Shown in pieces: positions 23,934-35,635 of a stretch of DNA of 64,000 bases. Position 1 is the first letter of the stretch; each line of letters starts with the position of its first letter. The position numbers and the translations under genes are program-made. The notes below the pieces were generated by a model. It saw only the letters and a program-made list of their open reading frames with translations. It ran no database searches and had not been told where the DNA came from. The stretch covers positions 22,691,998 to 22,755,997 of the forward strand of contig NC_091152.1 in assembly GCF_040958095.1 (NCBI RefSeq), in the 5' to 3' direction. Source of the stretch: Procambarus clarkii. Taxonomy: Eukaryota > Arthropoda > Malacostraca > Decapoda > Cambaridae.

Positions 23934-25332
23934 ACTTTAGAACACTTTCCCACCAGGAGACTCGAACCCTAGCCAGCACAGAAGCCTTCCAGCAACTGGC
24001 ATAACAGGTACGCCTTAACCCGCTCCACCACCCGCTCAGACCCTTAAAAGAGATGGTAATTTCGGAGTATTTAAATACACCAAAGATCACCACCTCCCAA
24101 GAGCACTAGAGCAAGTGAGGGGTCATTTAGACGTTAATTTCATCAAGTCCCTGTTAATATGGGAAGACACATTGTCTATGCTTAAGGCACAACTCTCCTA
24201 AACACGAGAGTTAAATATACAACTTTAGAACACTTACCCACCAGGAGACTCGAACCCTAGCCAGCACAGAAGCCTTCCAGCAACTGGCATAACAGGTACG
24301 CCTTAACCCGCTCCACCACCCGCTCAGACCCTTAAAAGAGATGGTAATTTCGGAGTATTTAAATACACCAAAGATCACCACCTCCCAAGAGCACTAGAGC
24401 AAGTGAGGGGTCATTTAGACGTTAATTTCATCAAGTCCCTGTTAATATGGGAAGACACAGTGTCTATGCTTAAGGCACAACTCTCCTAAACACGAGAGTT
24501 AAGTATACAACTTTAGAACACTTTCCCACCAGGAGACTCGAACCCTAGCCAGCACAGAAGCCTTCCAGCAACTGGCATAACAGGTACGCCTTAACCCGCT
24601 CCACCACCCGCTCAGACCCTTTATGACCCTTTATGACTCAGACCTGTTATGCCAGTTGCTGGAAGGCTTCTGTGCTGGCTAGGGTTCGAGTCTCCTGGTG
24701 GGAAAGTGTTCTAAAGTTGTATACTTAACTCTCGTGTTTAGGAGAGTTGTGCCTTAAGCATAGACACTGTGTCTTCCCATATTAACAGGGACTTGATGAA
24801 ATTAACGTCTAAATGACCCCTCACTTGCTCTAGTGCTCTTGGGAGGTGGTGATCTTTGGTGTATTTAAATACTCCGAAATTACCATCTCTTTTAAGGGTC
24901 TGAGCGGGTGGTGGAGCGGGTTAAGGCGTACCTGTTATGCCAGTTGCTGGAAGGCTTCTGTGCTGGCTAGGGTTCGAGTCTCCTGGTGGGAAAGTGTTCT
25001 AAAGTTGTATACTTAACTCTCGTGTTTAGGAGAGTTGTGCCTTAAGCATAGACACTGTGTCTTCCCATATTAACAGGGACTTGATGAAATTAATGTCTAA
25101 ATGACCCCTCACTTGCTCTAGTGCTCTTGGGAGGTGGTGATCTTTGGTGTATTTAAATACTCCGAAATTACCATCTCTTTTAAGGGTCTGAGCGGGTGGT
25201 GGAGCGGGTTAAGGCGTACCTGTTATGCCAGTTGCTGGAAGGCTTCTGTGCTGGCTAGGGTTCGAGTCTCCTGGTGGGAAAGTGTTCTAAAGTTGTATAC
25301 TTAACTCTCGTGTTTAGGAGAGTTGTGCCTTA
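23931..25332. repeat. P3: second head-to-head palindromic array, 288-bp tRNA-like units
   Basis: Left arm 23931-24585 (minus-strand units starting at 23931, 24219 and 24507, period 288) pairs with right arm 24642-25296, p with 49227-p. A 56-bp spacer contains ACCCTTTATG repeated. The right arm extends to about 25332. Each unit has A box TGGTGGAGCGG followed by GTTAAGGC and B box GGTTCGAGTCT, with a long variable-arm-like region between, so it is tRNA-related. Its sequence is unrelated to P1 outside the boxes. (TA)n borders both sides. Confidence 0.9.
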
Positions 25333-25360
25333 TATATATATATATATATATATTAGTTAT
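25333..25360. repeat. (TA)n next to the Penelope terminus
   Basis: Short TA run between P3 and the 3' terminus of PLE-1. Confidence 0.9.
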
Positions 25361-25524
25361 TAGTATATTTTGGTAGCAGTCTTTCCTGTAGACATATATT
25401 AATAAATATGACCGAAAAAGTAAGATTAATAATTCTAACACAAATTTTCTCTATCTTTCTTACGTTTCTTTTCACTGTTGATGGTAATTCAAAGATCAAT
25501 TCTCCAAAATTCATTTTTATTTCT

Positions 25525-25579
25525 AGTCTGACACGACACTTGAGCGCGTTTCGTAAAACTTATTACATTTTCAAAGACT
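25525..25579 (-). ncRNA. Hammerhead-ribozyme-like motif in PLE-1
   Basis: Minus strand: AGTCT (helix I), TTGAAAAT, GTAA...TTAC (helix II), GAAA, CGCG...CGTG (helix III, one G-U wobble), TC, AGACT (helix I). The order and the GAAA plus GUC signatures fit a type I hammerhead. The canonical CUGANGA box is replaced by UUGAAAAU. Penelope-like elements are known to encode hammerheads; activity of this variant is not known. Confidence 0.5.
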
Positions 25580-25763
25580 TTAGTTTACAAACACACAACT
25601 GAAACTGAATAGAGCTGACACATCTTCGATTTTATATCTACATTTGGGTGAGGTGGATGAGGTGAAAACAAACTTTCAACAATGGGTATTGAATGGGTAT
25701 TAAATTCAAACACAAGACAGAACACGAAACAATGGGTATTGAATGGAAGTAATTGTAGAAAGC

Positions 25764-26094
25764 CTATTGGTCCATATTTCTTGATGCTTCTATATTGGAG
25801 CGGAATCTTGAAGTGGGTAGAATATAGTTGTGCATTAATTGGCTGTTGATTGCTGGTGTTGACTTCTTGATGTGTAGTGCCTCGCAGACGTCAAGCCGCC
25901 TGCTATCGCTGTATCTATCAATGATTTCTGTGTTGTTTGCTAAGATTTCTCTGGTGATGGTTTGTTTGTGGGAAGAAATTATATGTTCCTTAATGGAGCC
26001 CTGTTGCTTATGCATCGTTAAACGCCTGGAAAGAGATGTTGTTGTCTTGCCTATATACTGGGTTTTTTGAGGCTTACAGTCCCCAAGAGGGCAG
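25764..26094 (-). pseudogene. PLE-1 GIY-YIG endonuclease fragment
   Basis: Encodes Cys-Pro-Leu-Gly-Asp-Cys, then Gln-Tyr-Ile-Gly-Lys-Thr-Thr and the conserved run to the stop after Ser-Arg-Asn-Met-Asp-Gln. This is the C-terminal DNA-cutting domain of Penelope proteins. The reverse transcriptase is missing. The open frame extends to 26141 only because it reads through the inverted tip. Confidence 0.85.
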
Positions 26095-26541
26095 TCTTTC
26101 CTGTAGACATAATATATGTCTACAGGAAAGACTGCTACCAAAATAAACTAATTTTAAAACGCACGACCCAGCAGCAAGGAATCAAGCCTTCACGATAAAA
26201 TATCGCCAAGATCTGATTCGTGATCAGATATGATACCTACGGTTGATACCTACGTCGTCTGACGCGGTTGAGTGCACGCTACGCTCCTCACTCTAAGCTG
26301 TATATCAGCCCTTAAACTATCGCCAGATGATGCAGACCGCCACCCACAGGCAGCTAAGTACATGGAGTCCTAGCATGTTATAGCAAAACCAAAGTAACCG
26401 ACCAAAATCAACTCATTCCATCTCAATTAAGTTTCAAAACATTCCTCTACGGCTGTGAGTACCAGTGCATGCTGCTGCCACCGCGCTGCCTGACGCAAGT
26501 TTCTTCACAATATATATTCCCCCAGTCCATTCTAACCAATC

Positions 26542-27617
26542 ATGTCTCCTAAAAATGGGACTGTGCAGGGAAAGAAGGACAACAAACCCCTTAACAAGGC
26601 AACCATCCCGGCCAACTCAAACAATATTCGTGTTTCTCCGTCTGAAAGCTCTGGGGTCCAGGGCAGCGGTGCTGCCCTCCCCTCCACCCCTTTGAGCAAG
26701 GGAGCAGAGTACTCTCAACCCTCTCCTATGGACATGCTAGCATCCCATTATAAGCAGCTCAAGCGAGCTTCCGGTCCCTCACCGGAATTCTATAACTGGG
26801 CCGAGAATCAGTGGTTCAAAAAGTTGTGCCAAGTCCTCGAGTCTCAAAATACTATCATCTTGAGTCTTCTAAATGAGAATCTAGCGATCCGCACTAATCT
26901 CCAACAACAACAAGAAATAACCCTCCTCCGCGAGGATTTTAGAAACTGCAAGGCAAGCCAAGACCAACTACAGCATGATTTGATTGATCTCCGTGAGGAA
27001 AACAACCTTCTGAAAACTGATGAAGCCATTAAAAAACAGGAGGAAGCTCTCAGCAAAATGACTGCATGTATCAGTACATTTTCAGCCCAACGTTCTGTCT
27101 CCCAGGATGAACAAGACCAGCAAAAGCTGCTAGACTCTGTTATAATGTCGTCCCAAGATATACCTGTGGAACATGAAGGTGAAAAACTGTGTCGAAATAG
27201 CTCAGGATCTCTTAAAAGACAAATTGCAGCTCATTCTAAACAAATCTGACGTTATTGCTGCCTACAGAGTAGGCAAAAAGAATCCATCAGGTCAAAACCA
27301 ACGGAAAATTCGCCTGAAGCTGTCTTCCCAGTTCACGAAATCCAATCTAGTCCGGACAGCTGCAACCCAACGGAAGGGATTATACATCAACGAGTGCTTG
27401 ACTAGGAACAGACAGCACCTCCTCTACCGCCTGCGTCAAATCCGTCAAAAAAAACCCAGATGCGATTCATTAGTGCTTCGTTAGAGATGGACTGATAAAG
27501 GTGAGAAAAACCGCAGAGGGCAAAATGTTCACAATTACTAAAGAAGAGAACCTCAACACTTTCCTCACCCAACGTGGTCTGTCTCAGCTCATTATCACTC
27601 CCAGTGAATTAACTTAA
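26542..27617 (+). pseudogene. LINE-A ORF1 (coiled coil and RNA-binding type), two frameshifts
   Basis: Starts at the ATG at 26542 (Met-Ser-Pro-Lys-Asn). A low-complexity N-terminus is followed by a Trp-Phe-Lys-Lys-Leu segment and a long Glu/Gln/Leu-rich coiled coil (about residues 95-185). A frameshift near 27140-27175 moves the frame to one encoding Val-Ile-Ala-Ala-Tyr-Arg-Val-Gly-Lys and Arg-Lys-Ile-Arg-Leu-Lys-Leu, the RNA-binding end seen in ORF1 proteins of this LINE type. A second shift near 27450 leads to the terminal Val-Arg-Asp-Gly-Leu-Ile-Lys-Val stretch and a stop at about 27617. ORF1 proteins bind the element RNA to form the transposition particle. Confidence 0.75.
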
Positions 27618-28065
27618 TTAACCCCCTGTCAACTAGTGGGGCTAGGTTTCCTAAGTCTCATTGTTTCATTTTCTGACTTAATTTTTAACTTACTCTTAAC
27701 TAGTCATTTACTGAAATTATTTAATTGAGTGCATTAATAGTTCTTCAGGTCTTATTAATTATACAGTCATAACTGAACTATTTATAGTTAATAATCATTA
27801 GCTTAAATTTGACTATGCTTATTATTCAACTTTTCTTTGATTTCATTTATTACCTAGGTTGCCTAGCCTCGCCATGCTCCCTTACTCCATTGTACCCCTG
27901 GCTTTGCCTGCATCTCAAATTGCAAATTGTTACTTACAGTGTACCTGAGAGTACTTGTAAGCAATCTACCTCATTTTTCATTTTTGCTCAATTTGTTTTT
28001 GTATTGCTTAGTCTTGTTTATATTTTTGTTTTATATTTCTATATCTTGTGTTTTGTATAGTCCAT

Positions 28066-28180
28066 ATGCAGGCGATGAGTCACAATAACGTGGCTGAAGT
28101 ATGTTGACCAGACCACACACTAGAAATTGAAGGGACGACGACGTTTCGGTCCGTCCTGGACCATTCTCAAGTCGATTGTG
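28066..28180. mobile_element. 115-bp element with 9-bp target duplication
   Basis: ATAGTCCAT is present at 28057-28065 and again at 28181-28189, and once in the uninterrupted LINE-A at about 4732. The insert therefore measures 115 bp. It has short inverted tips (TCACAAT near 28080, ATTGTGA at 28175-28181). On the minus strand it carries TTGAGAAT, GGTCC...GGACC, GAAA, CG...CG, TC, a hammerhead-like series without an obvious helix I. No coding capacity. Confidence 0.75.
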
Positions 28181-28416
28181 ATAGTCCATGTTTATATGTT
28201 TTTTCTTTAATCTCATTTATTACCTAGGTTGCCTAGCCTAGCCATACTCCCTTATACTCCCATACTCCCTTACTCCCTACTCCATTGTACCCCTGTAAGC
28301 CCCTTTTGTGTTTGTTTTGTACAGTATTGTGTACATTTTTTTCCCTATTTTATAGCTTATTTCTACCTTGTAATTTGCCTCTCTTTCCTTGTTTTTCCTG
28401 CAATCAGCTTTTTTTT

Positions 28417-31369
28417 ATGCAGACAAGTATAGACCCTGAACTTAACCTCTTATCCACTATCTATGACAATTATCACTTTAATGATCTAAATTGCAGATAT
28501 TTTGCAGCACATGATGTAAACAATGTATTAACTCATAATCACAATATCTCTGTAATCAATTTGAATGTTAGATCCCTAGGTAAACACTTCGATGATGTTA
28601 GTGCCTTGATTGCAGCTATTGACAACAAATTCTCTTTTATTATACTTACTGAAACATGGTTCAAAGAGGATACTACTCAGCTCTTTAACATGCCTAACTA
28701 CTCAGCAATTCACAACTGTCGTCAACTTCAGAGAGGTGGTGGCACTGCTCTTTACTACCACCAAGAACTAACATGCTTAAAAGAAATTAGAACCAGAGAC
28801 TGCTATGGGGAGTATATCTTCGCCAGCTTCAGAGTCAAGGGTGCCGAGTCTGTCCTGACTGTGGGTGCAGTTTATAGAATTCCTAACACTGATGTGTCCG
28901 AATTCAACTCAAACCTTAGAAATCTAATACTTGATAACAGACTGAACAAAAACCACCTAATTATCGCAGGGGACTTTAATATTGACCTCTGCGAGCCTGA
29001 ACACCCTACTGCTGTTAGCTTCCTCAACTGTATGAATTCCTGCTTCCTCATACCCTTAATCACTAGACCTACTAGAATCACTGATAGCACTGCCACGACG
29101 CTAGATCACATCTGGACAAACATAACCTCTCCGCTTACTTCAGGTATAATCACCGATAGCACCACAGACCATTACCCCACATTTCTCTTAACTAACATTA
29201 GCAAACCACCTCTTGAGTCAAGAGTGATACGTTTTAGACTACACAATGAAACTGCTATAGACAATTTTATAACTGCTGCTGATAATGTCAACTGGGAGTC
29301 CGAGTTAGGTAACATAGTGGACATCAACCTAGCAGTGCAATCTTTTCTTCAAAAAACTCTTAGCCTTTATAATACCCACTGTCCTATGCTTACAAAACAA
29401 GTCACAACCAAAAGGCTTAACAATCCCTGGCTTACAAAGGGGAATACTTAAATCTATTAATAAAAAACATGACCTTGAGAAGAAGTATAGGTTAGGAATT
29501 GTCTCCAAAGAATTCTCAAAGAATTACTCATTATTGCTGTCTAAGATAATTAGACGAGCCAAAACTAAATACTACGAAGATAAATTTACCCAAATAAAGA
29601 GCAACATTAAACAAACTTGGAGAACAATTTCACAAATATTGGGATCAAAGAAGTCTTTAAATAAGAAACCGACTCTCCTGTCTAATAACGATGGTCAGCT
29701 TTCAGCCTCTAATTCTGCTATTGAGTTCAATAGGTTCTTCTCTTCCATTGGTTCATCCCTTGCAAATGATATTCCATCTTCCAGTACTGACATTAAGGAC
29801 TATCTTACAGGTAACTATCCACAGTCTCTGTACCTAAAGCCCATTAATTCCACTGACGTCAATGAGATAATCCTTTCCCTTAAAACCAAGTCTGGTGCCT
29901 TTGAGGAGATACCAACTTTAATTTACAAAAAAGCCTCCAGATCTTTAGCCCCTGCTATTGCTCTGCTCTTCAACAAGTCACTTGAACTCCAAACCTTCCC
30001 AGATATTCTAAAAAAAGCGAGAGTAACGCCTGTCCACAAATGTGGTGATCTCACAGATGTTAAGAACTACAGACCTATATCTATCCTGCCAAACTTGTCA
30101 AAAAATTTTGAAAAACTAATCTATAAGCAGCTTTACTCATATCTAGCCAAACTCAATATACTTAGCCCTTGCTAAGTATATGGCTTCAGACCCAAAAAAA
30201 GCACTAACGATGCACTTATTAGTATGCTTAACTCGATTCATACAGCTCTTGATAAAAATGAGTTCCCTGTTGGGTTGTTTGTGGACCTGCGTAAAGCTTT
30301 TGATACTGTCAACCACCAAAACCTTCTTCTTAAATTACATCATTATGGAGTCAGAGGACACTCCCTACAATACCTCAAATCCTACCTTACTGACAGGCTC
30401 CAATATGTTTCTGTGAATAATACAATTTCTCCCACCCTACCCATCAACATTGGTGTTCCCCAGGGCAGCATACTTGGCCCTCTCCTCTTTCTCATCTACA
30501 TTAATGACCTTCCAAATGCCTCCCAACACCTCAAACCAATTCTATTTGCTGACGACACAACCTTCATTTACTCCAGTCCTGATCCCCTTGCTCTAAATGC
30601 CACAGTAAATACTGAGCTAAATAAAGTCCATCTGTGGCTAACTGCCAACAAACTCACCCTTAACATTGACAAAACTTTCTATATTCTGTTTGGCAATAAA
30701 TCCTCTAATCAAATAAATCTCAAAATAAACAATACCCAAATTTGTAACAAATTAGATGGCAAATACCTAGGCATTCTCATTGACCACAAGCTGAATTTCC
30801 AGGGACACATTCTAAACATATCTAAACTAAAAAAAGTTTCAAAAACTGTGGGCATTCTTTCTAAGATCAGATATTATGTACCACGCCCTGCCCTGGTGAC
30901 TCTCTATTACTCCCTTATCTATCCATATCTCAACTATGGTATTTGTGCTTGGGGCTCTACTACCCAAAATCACTTACGTCCTCTAATTACTCAACACAAA
31001 GCTGCTATTAGGACAATATCCAATTCTGGCCCCAGACATCACTCGGTACCCCTACTCAAATCTCTGAATATGTTAGACATTAAGTCACTGCACATTCTCT
31101 CATGTGTATTATACATATATAAAACGCTAAACTATAATGCCAATCCTGATCTCAAAAGCTTCATAGAAGGTTGTAACAGAACCCATGAGCACCACACCAG
31201 AAATAAATACAGTTTTGATATTCCTAGAGTACGACTTAATCAAACTAGAAATGCTCTACAAATCAAGGGGCCCAGAATGTGGAATGACCTTCCCAACCAT
31301 GTTAAAGACTGTACCTCTCTCAACCAGTTTAAGTTAAAAACGAAGCTATACCTAATAAATTCCCTGTAA
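28417..31369 (+). pseudogene. LINE-A ORF2: endonuclease and reverse transcriptase, two frameshifts
   Basis: The ATG at 28417 gives Met-Gln-Thr-Ser-Ile-Asp. The EEP endonuclease has Asn-Leu-Asn-Val-Arg-Ser, Thr-Glu-Thr-Trp, Val-Tyr-Arg-Ile-Pro and Gly-Asp-Phe-Asn-Ile-Asp. One extra G near 29442, compared with 5992, shifts the frame. The middle part 29470-30175 includes Lys-Asn-Tyr-Arg-Pro-Ile-Ser. A second break at about 30176 precedes Tyr-Gly-Phe-Arg-Pro. The palm then has Asp-Leu-Arg-Lys-Ala-Phe-Asp, Gly-Val-Pro-Gln-Gly-Ser and the catalytic Phe-Ala-Asp-Asp near 30548. The C-terminus ends Leu-Ile-Asn-Ser-Leu at 31369. There is no RNase H. Only these two lesions keep ORF2 from being open, so the copy is fairly recent. 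Confidence 0.85.
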
Positions 31370-31672
31370 CCTACCTTACCCCTCTATTGTCAACCAATGT
31401 CTGTTTTTCTTTAAAGAGCGCTGTATGTCGACATAATTGTATTTGTGCTGCTTTTTCATCTATGTTTTCATTTCTTGTTTTCATTCTACTCATTATGCTC
31501 AATTAGTATTAAGCTTGTCATTTAAGTTTTTCATGCCCGAAACGCTTTGCGTAATAGTGGCTTTAGGCATTGTATGTACTTGCTCTACCTATAAGTCAAC
31601 CAATCCTTGTAAAAATTTATTGTATGTATGTACCTTACCTAAATAAAATTGTATTGTTGTATTGTATTGTAT

Positions 31673-31863
31673 ATACAAGGCAGAAAATGAAATCAAAGAT
31701 AACAAAGCGCAACTACTTCATGCTACAAACGAATGGAGAAACAGCAACATCGACGAAAGTCTCCGTACTCGCATTGAACAACACCTCGACATCCTCACAG
31801 ACCGACATCACCTCAGCACTGAAATAAGGATAATCAAGAAACTAACAACGTTATATGGAGGAC
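31673..31863 (+). pseudogene. PLE-2, N-terminal part of the Penelope frame
   Basis: Encodes a charged helical stretch ending Lys-Lys-Leu-Thr-Thr-Leu-Tyr-Gly-Gly. The frame is cut at 31863 by LTR-R. The rest resumes at 41028 with Pro-Met-Ala-Ile-Pro-Arg, and AGGAC is repeated at 31859-31863 and 41023-41027. It sits directly after the LINE-A tail. Confidence 0.8.
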
Positions 31864-32004
31864 TGTTATAAAAAAAATGGCGGGCTTGCTATGAGGGAAC
31901 TGGTACTATTAGGGGTAAGGTCAGTCAGAATAAAGATGTATCTATTTGGGGAGATCAGTGAGGCCCGGCCCCCATGGAAACTAGAAGTAGTGCTGACTAC
32001 TTGG
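31864..32004 (-). mobile_element. LTR-R copy 2, one end
   Basis: TGTTATAAAAAAAATGG is the end of LTR-R in reverse orientation. Gypsy-2 splits the LTR at 32004; the remainder is 40209-41022. Joined length is about 950 bp, in line with the SINE-free length of copy 3. Confidence 0.85.
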
Positions 32005-32209
32005 TGTGGTGTTTGTGTGTTACTGAGGAAGTCTTGGTTGTGGGGTTGATATAAAGCCATAGCTTGGTTACTGACTTTAATAGTTAAACTGATACATGAC
32101 AAGTAGCTACCAAGCTTGGCGGGCGTCCTGTACGCTCTTGTTTACCTTCCCTGGCGTCTGCTCCGCCACACATAGAAAACGGATGGTACCATTTTCTGTG
32201 AACATGACA
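32005..32209 (-). mobile_element. gypsy-2 3' LTR (205 bp)
   Basis: Differs from the partner at 40004-40208 at 2 of 205 positions. The flank CTTGG at 32000-32004 equals 40209-40213. On the minus strand the polypurine tract AAAGAAAAGGAGGGA (32210-32224) lies directly upstream. Confidence 0.95.
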
Positions 32210-32534
32210 TCCCTCCTTTTCTTTAAAAAGAATGAATACAGGATGTCTACCATGCTTGTAGCACAAAGCAAAGTTATTAACACAAAGTAAGTTATTAACA
32301 TATCAAGAGATATTGCATACATTTAACATTAATTAAGCACACAAAGAATTTAAACAACTTAATCTTTACCACAAAGGATTTCAATGATAAAAATACATAT
32401 GCAATGTTAAACAAACATGAAAGAAACTGTAATACAAAGTTACAAAATATTGAATGAGATATCTGCATTATTCAAACAATATTAAATTTAGTTCAGCATG
32501 ACAAGTAAATACTTTGCATTACATAGGAACACAA

Positions 32535-35500
32535 TTAATCACCAAATCGTGTAGGGCGTCTAACATGACGTTTAGGACGAGTCTCCAAATACAATAACAT
32601 CCCTTGATGAATTGTTTATCGAGTTATAACTCATTTTTTCTTTTTCTTTTGCACGACTTTGCACTTTATCATTTCCTACACTAGTTGGAATCATTTTGAA
32701 ATAGGCCATATTACGTGATATACTATGATCTCTATTACTAGCTGTTACCATAGTTCCTTTTACACTAATCACTTTATATGGTTTTGTATCATATGGCATA
32801 TCTAGCTTTCCCTCTTTTTTCTTTTTAACGAGAACAGTATCTCCAACCTTTGTGAATTGTTTCTTTGCACGTTGATCATGAGCAATTTTCATTTTGCCCT
32901 TGGCTAGTGCATCCTTCTGAGCGAGACGTTTATCCGTTACCTCGGCTGGCATGACGGGTAGTGCGATCCTCATAGGACGTCCAAATAAAAGTTCGCCAGG
33001 TGACTTGCCAGTGTTCATGCGGTGTTGCACGGTAGTTCCTGAGAAAAGCATACATAGCTTGTTTCCAGGATCGTCCTTCGGCATGAGCACAGCGTACCGC
33101 TTTCATGAGAGGTTGCATGAATCTCTCAACTTCTCCATTTGCTTGAGGATGTTGTGGCATCACACGGCGGTGTTTGAATCCAATATGCTCAGCAAAGTTG
33201 ACGAAGTCTTGTCCATTGAATGGCGGTCCATTGTCCGTCTTGACAACTTCAGGAATGCCAAAATTTTAAAAGATCTTGTCGAGTTTCGGGATGACAGCCT
33301 TTGCAGATGTGGAAGTGATGATTTCTACTTCTGGATAACGTGAGTGATCATCAATGACTACCATCAAGTACTCTCCAGTTGGTAGTGGTCCGCAGAAATC
33401 CATCGATACTTCCGTCCATGGTGCAGCAGGTAGTGGTGAAGGTTGTAGAGGTGTTGGTCTTGAAGTATCCACTGCAGCTTGGCAAGGGACACAGGCATCA
33501 TGCATATCCTTTGCTTGACGATCAATGCCAGGAAACCACACCTTTTCTCGTAGCAGCTGTTTGGTCCTAACAAGACCTTGGTGTCCTTGATGTGCAAGCT
33601 TCAGAGCACGTTGCTGGAGAACAGCTGGAATGACGATACGAGTACCTCGCAGCACGGTGTCGCTTTGTTGCGTAACACTTAATTCTGTCTGGATGCGTTC
33701 AAGTGCTTTGAATGCATCTTGGTCAACTCCTGAGGGTGGGATGCGTGGAAACTTTTTCTTAGTCAATGCATCCACTGTTGCTTGCAGAGTTGGGTCCTCT
33801 AGGGTTCCAGTACGGATTTCATCAAGAGTGAGAGCCTTAGGGAGGTTACAGAGTGTACATATTCCTCGGCAACTTGCTGATGCTTGGTGATGGTGAAACT
33901 GTTGGCAGGATGTCGACTGATGTAATTAGCGGGATTGCCTGCACCCGGCTTGTATTTCACCATAAAGTTGTATGGTTGCAGACGAAGAGCCCATCTCTCA
34001 ATGCAAGCTGGTGGTTTGGACCTTGGATTATTGAAGATGGTCTCCAACGGTTTGTGGTCAGTGACTATCGTGGTGAAGGGTGCACCAAGCAGATACACAT
34101 TGAAGTGTTCACAGCCCCATACAAGAGCAAGAGCTTCCTTCTCTGTCTGACTGTATCGTTGCTCAACATCTGTGAGAGAACGGTTGGCGTAGGCAATTAC
34201 TACTCTGGAATCTGGTTGACCAGGTTTGTGTTGGGCTAAAACAGCACCTAAACCAACAGGACTAGCATCCACCGTTAACTCAGTGTCCATTGATGGATCA
34301 AAATACGCAGCAGTCGCATTCTCTACTAGTGCATCTTTCACAGCATCAAATGCATTTTGCTCGATATCGCTCCAGTACCATGATGCATTTTTCTTCAGGA
34401 GTTCACGTAGAGGCTTCGTAATGGTAGCAAAATCTGGAATGAAGCGAGAGCAGTAGTTTGCCATTCCTAGAAAACTATGTACTTCAGTGGACGTTGAAGG
34501 AGGTGCAGCATTCTTGATATCTGCAACTTTCTTAGGATCTGGAGACAGACCTTTGTCACTAAGTACATGTCCAAAGAATTCAATTTTACGTTGATTGAAC
34601 TCACACTTTGCTCGGCTTAACGTCAGATTCTTTTCTCGTAAGCGTTGCAATGTTGCACGAAGAGCTTTGTCGTGTTCAGCTTGGGTACGGCCATAAACAA
34701 TGATGTCATCAGACATGTTGTCAGCATTAGGTATATCTTGCAATACCTGGCTGATGAGGTGCTGGAATACCTCGGCAGCACTGTTAATACCAAAAACTCA
34801 GGCGCTTGTACCTATACAGACCTCGATGTGTCGTAAACGTTGTGATGAAGCGACTCTCATCATCAAGTTCAAGCTGATGATAGCCCTTGTTTAAATCTAA
34901 CTTGCTGAATACAGTTGCACCATTCAAGCGGTAGATCATATCATCTACAGTCGGTGTAGGATGGCGTTCACACATTATTGCCTTGTTGGGAACACGCATG
35001 TCCACACAAATGCGTATCTCATCTGGATTCTTCGGCTTTGGTGGAGTGACAATTGGGCTTACCCATGGTGTTGGGCCTGTTACTGGTTCAATGATATCTA
35101 GTTCCATCAGCCTATCCAGTTCGACATCGACTTTCTTGCGAGTATGGAATGGTTGTCGGCGATGTGGTTGGGCAACTGGAATTACATCTGGGTTGATATG
35201 CAGATGTACTTTGCTATCAGTATAACAACCTATGGATTTAAATCGATCAGAAAATTCAGCAACAATAGCATCAGCATTGTTTGCAGATTCCACTGCTACA
35301 GCATTAGAAAGCTGAAGTAGCCCCAATTTGGTTGAAGTCTTGTAACTGAGTAAAGACTCCTTTGCATTCCTAACAACATGGAATGTAGTAGTGAGCATTG
35401 CACTCTTTGACTTAATTTCTGCAGTGAAAGTTCCAATCACTGGCAAGGCTACCTTTGAAGCATAGGCAGTGGCTTTGCCATTATAGTTCTCAAGCTTTGG

Positions 35501-35635
35501 GAACTGTTTTTTAAATTTTTTATAGTGGCACTTAGCAATGGTGTCAATGTTTGATCCAGTGTCAATAAGAACTTTGAGACAAATACCAGCAATGTATACC
35601 CTATGACCTGATCCTCGTACAGTGCTTTTATTCAC
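32535..35635 (-). pseudogene. pol: gypsy-2 pol (protease, RT, RNase H, integrase), several breaks
   Basis: Order on the minus strand: protease (Leu-Ile-Asp-Thr-Gly-Ser-Asn), reverse transcriptase (Phe-Ser-Lys-Leu-Asp; Met-Ser-Asp-Asp-Ile-Ile), RNase H (Val-Asp-Ala-Ser; Thr-Asp-His-Lys), integrase (Asp-Phe-Cys-Gly-Pro; Asn-Gly-Glu-Val-Glu-Arg-Phe). Lesions seen by comparison with gypsy-1: one extra base near 34793 in the reverse transcriptase; a 10-bp deletion near 33845; a stop (TAA) near 33266 in the integrase core; a frameshift near 33020. Gypsy-1 is intact at the first two sites, so the two copies decayed independently. Confidence 0.9.

Larger units (their letters stand above)
25361..26150 (-). 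mobile_element. PLE-1: 5'-truncated Penelope-like element with inverted tip
   Basis: On the minus strand it holds the GIY-YIG endonuclease end of the open frame, the 3' untranslated region, a hammerhead-like motif and the terminus GTCTACAGGAAAGACTGC. The other end carries a short inverted copy of that same terminus: 26092-26110 and 26116-26134 form a 19-bp palindrome around AATAT. Inverted terminal pieces are a known habit of Penelope elements. Confidence 0.85.
26152..31672 (+). mobile_element. LINE-A, nearly full-length copy
   Basis: A two-frame LINE of the CR1/L2 type: 5' region from about 26152 (start inferred), ORF1 26542-27617, long interframe region, ORF2 28417-31369, 3' untranslated region with TGCCCGAAACGCTTTGCGTA, and a TTGTA-repeat tail at about 31648-31672. 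At least six other fragments in the window align to it. It sits between inverted PLE-1 and the start of PLE-2. Confidence 0.85.

Noticed and set aside
26465-26695. Host gene upstream of LINE-A ORF1
   Set aside because: Overlaps the LINE-A ORF1 start in another frame and has no domain; every coding signal here belongs to the LINE.
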